The notes under the pieces: generated by a model
The model's database searches: none
Told to the model about the DNA's origin: nothing
The model's input: only the letters and a program-made list of their open reading frames with translations
Program-made: the position numbers and the translations under genes
Assembly (NCBI GenBank): GCA_030704615.1
Contig: CM060732.1
Span: 3,038,001 to 3,102,000 of the forward strand
Reading direction: 5' to 3'
From: Takakia lepidozioides
Lineage: Eukaryota; Streptophyta; Takakiopsida; Takakiales; Takakiaceae
DNA length: 64,000 bases
In this document: one piece after another, positions 59,100 to 64,000 of the stretch
Position numbering within the stretch: the first letter of the stretch is position 1
Layout: each line of letters begins with the position of its first letter

Positions 59100-60694
59100 T
59101 GCATGTTTAGTCCGGCTTAGCTAGCTTAGGAATCTGATTGCAAAAACTTGTGTTGTACAAATTTTGTTTATAAATGAAATGGTTTCCAAATGTTGTGCTT
59201 CCTATACCATTCCATGGCATGGTTGGCTAGTGTGTAGAATGCATGCTAGCTTACAAAATTGGGAGAGGTAAATTGGATTAATCGTGTGTTTACGCAGTGT
59301 CGAAATCGGGTGACTCCCATCCAAGGGGCAAGGAAACTTGCGCCTTCTTTGGGAGTTCACATGCTAGTGCGCACCTGGCGCGTGCGCGTACTATAACTGC
59401 GCTACCGAGGGGGTTGTCTTGTAGTGCGGGCTAACGCGGAAGCTACGTGCTTCCGTTCACGTACTATAATCGTGTAGCCTCGGGACGAAGTCGTAGTGCG
59501 GCTTCAGCGTGTTCCCGTACCTCAGGCCAGCATTCCAAGGCAGACCCAATTGTGGTGATTGGGGCGCACGGTTGATTCAAGGTTATCTTCCTAGTAAAAA
59601 AGGGTTCAAGGTGAACCCTTGCTCAAGGTGATGCCAAAAAGCGGCATCATGAGCGATTACAAGCAATGTTGTTGCAGTAAGGTGATTCGATCCTCGGGGA
59701 GGATCGTTCCTTGGCCTTAAAGTGGGCCAAGAAGAGTGCACTGGGTAGAGCTTGAGAGGCTCCACCTTCGGCCGGGACTTGGAGGAAGTTGGCCGAACTA
59801 GCTAGTGGAGAGTAGAGTCAAGTAGGGGTTTGGTTCTTTGTCATGGGACGCCATGGTACGGAAACAGACTCCTTGATGTGGGACGCCACAACTTGGATGT
59901 TAGTTTCTACAAAACGGACAAGTCGATGAGGACATCGACTCCCTGTTGGTAGGGATGTGTGTCGCGGCCCTTTGTCTTGAGGGCAGGGGGTCAGGACACA
60001 AGAGGGGCTGCCCATGTGGTGGGGGCAGTGGCAACAATAGGTATGGGGGCTGAAGCACTCTTGAGTGCCCAAGGCACTCAAGGAGGCGGAGGCGCTCACT
60101 AGGTAGAGCCCTACACACCGGGTTGCAATGGGGGTGGTTCCACGAGGGGTGGTGGTAGCTTAGTGGGTCTTAGTGGGTCTTAGTTGGGGTGGCATAGGAC
60201 TTGCCATGGGGCGGAGACCTTGTGGTGGGAGTCGTGGGGAGTCTTGGGACTCATCACGGTCCATTGGGGCCGTGGTGGATGGGCCAAGACTCACCGCGAC
60301 TCATCACTGGGAATCAAGGGTCTTCGTGGTGGTTTGCCATAAAATGACTATGTTGTTTGTGAAACCCCCGCAGACAGTCACAGAAGTATATATAGGGAGT
60401 AGTAACCCCGAGAACGGTGCAAGCCCGTTGGTGACCAAAAACTAGTGAGTAAGCGTGTGAGCTGGAAAGCGACCAAGTTGTGGGGAGCTGTTTCGGACTG
60501 CCAACAACCAAAGGGAATTTCCACTAGTCCCAAAGTGTTTGAGGGTCTCGTGGAGGAGCAAAGGGGGACCGTTATGCCCCGGTGAGCAGCCGAAGCTCCG
60601 AGTTGGCCCGGCGGCCAGTTTGGGAGTTAGGCGCGCGCATCAAAACGAGTAACTATGACTTGAGGGGGAGTTTACCGAAGGGAGGTGCGCGACA
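59100..60694 (+). mobile_element. Gypsy LTR, plus orientation, 1595 bp
   Basis: It starts with TGCATG directly after a purine tract (GTGGGGGAGGAAA, 59087-59099) and ends in GCGACA (60694). It aligns over its full length, in reverse, with 61790-63384, and homology stops exactly at these TG...CA ends. A short piece of the coding end of a chromovirus-like element (59060-59099) precedes it, so it acted as a 3' LTR. A TATA box (TATATATA, 60387-60394) lies 1287 bp from the start. Confidence 0.85.
60387..60394 (+). promoter_or_regulatory. LTR TATA box
   Basis: AGAAGTATATATAGGGAGTA is conserved in both LTRs at an equivalent distance from the LTR start (1287 and 1289 bp). That fits an RNA polymerase II promoter with R-U5 taking up the last ~300 bp. 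Confidence 0.6.
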
Positions 60695-61765
60695 CCATTT
60701 ATCCAGCATTTGACTGGAGTGCATGTACACGACGTGGAGTCAGAAAATATTTCGCCAGACGGGCAAGCCAGAGGCCGGCGGACGACGGGCGGTACGCTTC
60801 AGTTCTCCCCAGAACCAATATCCTCAAGGCCCTCGAATATCTCGACTCGCCAGCTGTATAATCCTCAGATCGATGCAAGAATGCGTGTTAACACGCATGC
60901 ACAAGGAGATTATTAATAATGATGAAGACGAAATGGTCAACAGGGTTGAGTCAGCATTTCATTCTGGAGGGCCAACGAATGCCTCTATTGACTTTACTTC
61001 CCAAGTCCAATATACCGGTGGGGATAGGCCTCTTGCGATGTCGGAGTTTTTTGAGTTGACACCCAGCCAAGTGGACTTCGTTCTTTCCGCAGACCTTATC
61101 ATGGGAGGTCTCCCGTTCCCCAGGGCTCGGCGCGCGACATTGCAACCATGCTTGTCGTCATTTCCTTGGGGAACACCAGTCCCCATAGTCACTCCAACTT
61201 TTTCACGGCTAGAAGACCTCCCTGTAATCGAGGACATCACATCTGCAGGAACCATACCAGACGCCGAACAAGAGGATGCATATTTGAGGCAATCACAGCT
61301 GTCTACAGTGGAGAACCTCACCCAGACGCAAACCCAGACAAGGACAATTGAAACAGAGCTTCCCACACCACAGTTACTTCTTGGACTCAAGGTTACAGTC
61401 ACGGAGGACAACTGGGAGCCTGATGTTGGACCCATTATCATCGGAGGAGGAGACAACGTATACGGCGGTTCTTGAGGGCTTACAGGAACTACTTTGCCTT
61501 CAGTTTGAAGGACTCGGGGGCACTGAAGGGTCAAGAAATTCACATTGAATTGGCCACTGACACCCCAATCTTTTGGAGACCTTATAGATATAGCGATATG
61601 GAGAGGTCCTTGATTCAGATGAGGACTCATGACCTATGGGAGGCTGGTTTGGTGGAGCTATCTGGTGGAGAGTATGCTTCAGCCACAATGATGTCAGCCA
61701 AGAAGGATGTCTATGGCAATTGGATGGAGAGACGTACGTGGGGGGATTACCGGCCTGTGAGGATT
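60695..61765 (+). mobile_element. Partial gypsy polyprotein between two inverted LTRs
   Basis: The plus frame 60723-61475 (250 codons, acidic, MSEFFELTPSQVDFVLSADL) reads into, after frameshifts near 61470, the N-terminal RT segment: GQEIHIELATDTPIFWRPYR, HDLWEAGLVELSGGEYASAT, WGDYRPVRI. This is the protease-RT linker and first RT block of a Ty3/gypsy element. It ends abruptly at ~61765, before the catalytic DD box. Gag, zinc knuckle and primer-binding site are absent, so it is truncated on both sides. Confidence 0.75.
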
Positions 61766-61789
61766 TAGGTGTGAACATTGGACTATCTC

Positions 61790-63384
61790 TGTCGCACACC
61801 TCGATTCGGTAAACTCCCCTTCAAGTCATAGTTACTCGCTTTGATGCGCGCGCCTGACTCCCAACCTGGCCGCCGGGCCAACTTGGAGTTTCGGCTGCTC
61901 ACCGGGACATAACGGTCCCCTTCCGCTTCCCTCTAAACCCTCCACCTATTTGGGACTAGGAGAATTCCCTTTGGTAGATGGCAGTCCGGAACAGCTCCCC
62001 ACTCTTTGGTCGCTTTCCGGCTCGCTCGCTTACTCACTAGTTTTTGGTCACCAACGGGCTTGCACCGTTCTCGGGGTTACTACTCCCTATATATACTTCT
62101 GTAGCTGTCCGCGGGGGTTTCATAACCAGCCATGCCATTTTATGGCGAACCACCACGAAAACCCTCGACTCCCGGTGGTGAGTCGCGGTGAGTCTTGGCC
62201 CACTCACCGCGGCCCCAATGGACCGTGATGAGTCCCAAGACTCCCCACGACTCCCACCTCGAGGTCTCCACCCCATGGTGAGTCCTATGCCACCCCCACT
62301 AAGTCCCACTAAGCTACCACCACCCCTTGTGGAGCCACCTCCACCGCAACCCGGTGTGCGGGGCTCCACCTAGTGAGCGCCTCCGCCTCCTTGAGTGCCT
62401 TGGGCACTCAAGGGTGCTTCAGCCCCCCATACCTATCGCCGCCGCTGCCCCCACCACAGGGGCAGCCCCTCATGTGTCCCGACCCCCTGCCCTCAAGGCA
62501 AAGGGCCGCGACACACACCCCTACCAACAGGGAGTCGATGTCCTCATCGACTTGTCCATTTTGTAGAAACGAACATCCAAGTTGTGGCGTCCCACATCAA
62601 GGAATTTGTTTCCGTACCATGGCGTCCCATGGCAAAGAACCAAACCCCACACTTGACTCCACTCTCCACTAGCTAGTTCGGCCGACTTCCTCCAGTCCCG
62701 GCCAAGGGTGGAGCCTCTCCAGCTCCTCCCAGTGCACTCTTCTTGGCCTACTTCAAGGCCAAGGAACGATCCTCCCCGAGGATCGAATCGCCTTACTGCA
62801 ACAACATTGCTTGCGATCGCTCATGATGCCGCTTTTGGCATCACCTTGAGCAAGGGTTCACCTGAAACCCTCTTTGACTAGGAAGATAACCTTGAACCAA
62901 CCGTGCGCCCCAATCACTACAATTGGGTCCGCCTTGGAATGCTGGCCTGAGGTACGGGAACACGCCGAAGCCGCACTACGACTTCGTCCCGAGGCTACAC
63001 GATTATAGTACGTGAACGGAAGCACGTAGCTTCCGCGTTAGCCCGCACTACAAGGCAACCCCTCTCGTAGCGCAGTTATAGTACGCGCACGCGCCAGGTG
63101 CGCACTAGCACTTGAACTCCCAAATAAGGCGCAAGTTTCCTTGCCCCTTGGATGGGAGTCACCCGATTTCGGCACTGCGCAAACACACGATTAACCCAAT
63201 TTACCTCTCCCACTTTTGTAAGCTAGCATGCATTCTACACACCAGCCAACCACACCATGCATCACCATTCCAAACACAATAGGACGCACAATATTTGGAA
63301 CCCATTTCCTTTATCACAAATTTTTGTACAATACAAGTTTTTGCAATCGGATTCCTGAGCTAGCTAAACCGGGCTAAGCATGCA
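61790..63384 (-). mobile_element. Gypsy LTR, minus orientation, 1595 bp
   Basis: Read on the minus strand it begins TGCATGCTTAGCC directly after a GGGGGAGGAAA purine tract, and ends GTGCGACA at 61790. It has the same length as the plus-oriented LTR at 59100, with differences that are mostly transitions. Its TATA box is at 62088-62095. It follows the chromodomain integrase coding end at once, so it is that element's 3' LTR. Confidence 0.9.
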
Positions 63385-63417
63385 TTTCCTCCCCCACGCT
63401 CCAAGGTTGATGTCCCA

Positions 63418-64000
63418 TCAACGCTTCTTCCGCTTTTGAGGTCGCCCTTCGAACGCTGCAACTGCCTCGGATGCGTTTCCCATTTCTGAGGCACGCACCC
63501 AATGCCTCCACAAGATGATAGCCCTTCCATTTGACGAGATACTCCGTTTCTCGGTTCTTGAACCTCCTCGACTTAAGTATTGCCTCCACCTCGTACTCGG
63601 GTTCATTTTCATGATCCAACAGCATAGGTGGCGGACGCAACACTTGCTGCCGATTCGGACGTGCTTCATCTTTGAAGTAAGGCTTCAAAAGGGAGACATG
63701 GAATACTGGGTGCACCTTGCTGTTTGCTGGCAGCTCCAATTCATACACATCCTCATTCATAACCCTCCGAATGCGAAAGGGACCCGCATACGGAGGTACG
63801 AACTTCGGACTCATTTCCGGAGGTAGTCGAAAATTCTTGATGTTCAACCAGACCTCTGTGCCTGCCTCAAACTTCACTTCCCTCCGCTTCCGATTCGCCT
63901 GCCTTTCATACCGTTTCCTAGCTTTGGCAATGTTGTACTTTGCGAGCTTCAACAAACGCTCGCGTTCTTCCAGTACCGCCGCTACTGCCGGTTCCTCAAA
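63418..64000 (-). mobile_element. Ty3/gypsy chromovirus integrase C-terminus and chromodomain, runs off the window
   Basis: The minus strand encodes the integrase C-terminal barrel (FEAGTEVWLNIKNFRL, KFVPPYAGPFRIRRVMNEDV, HPVFHVSLLKPYF) and then a chromodomain (EYEVEAILKSRRF, TEYLVKWKGY). Chromodomains bind methylated histone tails and steer insertion to heterochromatin. A one-base shift after KWKGYH moves the last part of the chromodomain (ASEMGNASEAV) and a basic end (RPQKRKKR, stop at 63418) into another frame. The 5' part of the element lies beyond position 64000. Confidence 0.9.

Noticed and set aside
57753-60694. Gag fragment and plus-oriented LTR as one element
   Set aside because: They face opposite directions; a 5' LTR for the minus-strand gag should be in minus orientation.

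Overview
This window is nuclear DNA of a eukaryote of the green lineage. The signs are spliceosomal GT-AG introns in almost every recognisable gene, a plant-type F-box/kelch gene, Ty3/gypsy (including chromodomain) retrotransposons, non-LTR retrotransposons and MULE-type transposases with SWIM zinc fingers. A spliced, cyanobacterial-type DNA polymerase III alpha (DnaE) gene also fits a streptophyte alga or bryophyte-grade plant. A Charophyte-like genome is my guess, not something I could verify. The window is dominated by mobile DNA.

Layout. 1-9 kb: remains of a split DnaE gene (PHP exon near 1.7 kb, palm exons 6.5-7.7 kb), interrupted by pieces of one LINE family in both orientations. 9-13.7 kb: nothing recognised. 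13.8-15.3 kb: a two-exon F-box/kelch gene. 15.3-21.2 kb: mostly unrecognised, with a tRNA-like SINE candidate and a duplicated 91-bp segment. 21.2-23.65 kb: a decayed gypsy element whose integrase ends in a PHD finger; its reverse transcriptase now points the other way.

23.65-46.33 kb is the main interest. Two diverged copies of a large DNA transposon lie side by side. Each carries two divergent genes: on the left (minus strand) a MULE-like transposase with an N-terminal Cys/His zinc region and a C-terminal SWIM finger, and on the right (plus strand) a multi-exon gene joining a ParB-like domain to a permuted (beta-order) N6/N4 DNA-methyltransferase fold. Copy 1 has an apparently intact 10-exon ParB-methyltransferase gene (1145 codons before the stop) and a transposase with one frameshift. 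Copy 2 is decayed: its methyltransferase exons 6-10 are inverted against exons 1-2, and its first intron is filled by a 23-unit, 116-bp satellite in which every unit carries a hairpin-forming palindrome. A third methyltransferase copy, 5'-truncated, lies at 53.6-56.0 kb. All three paralogues carry different palindrome-rich repeats in their introns or 5' flank, and all replace the usual methyltransferase DPPY motif with D-I-(P/H)-D-G.

46.3-53.4 kb holds no recognised gene, only repeats. 57.7-64 kb is gypsy debris: a gag fragment, two 1595-bp LTRs in inverted orientation, a partial polyprotein between them, and a chromodomain integrase running off the window end.

How it may work (inference): the transposase would move the element by binding clusters of CTCACG-type motifs at its ends. 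The ParB-methyltransferase would bind or modify DNA, possibly the palindromic arrays or the element itself, as self-protection, silencing evasion or copy control.
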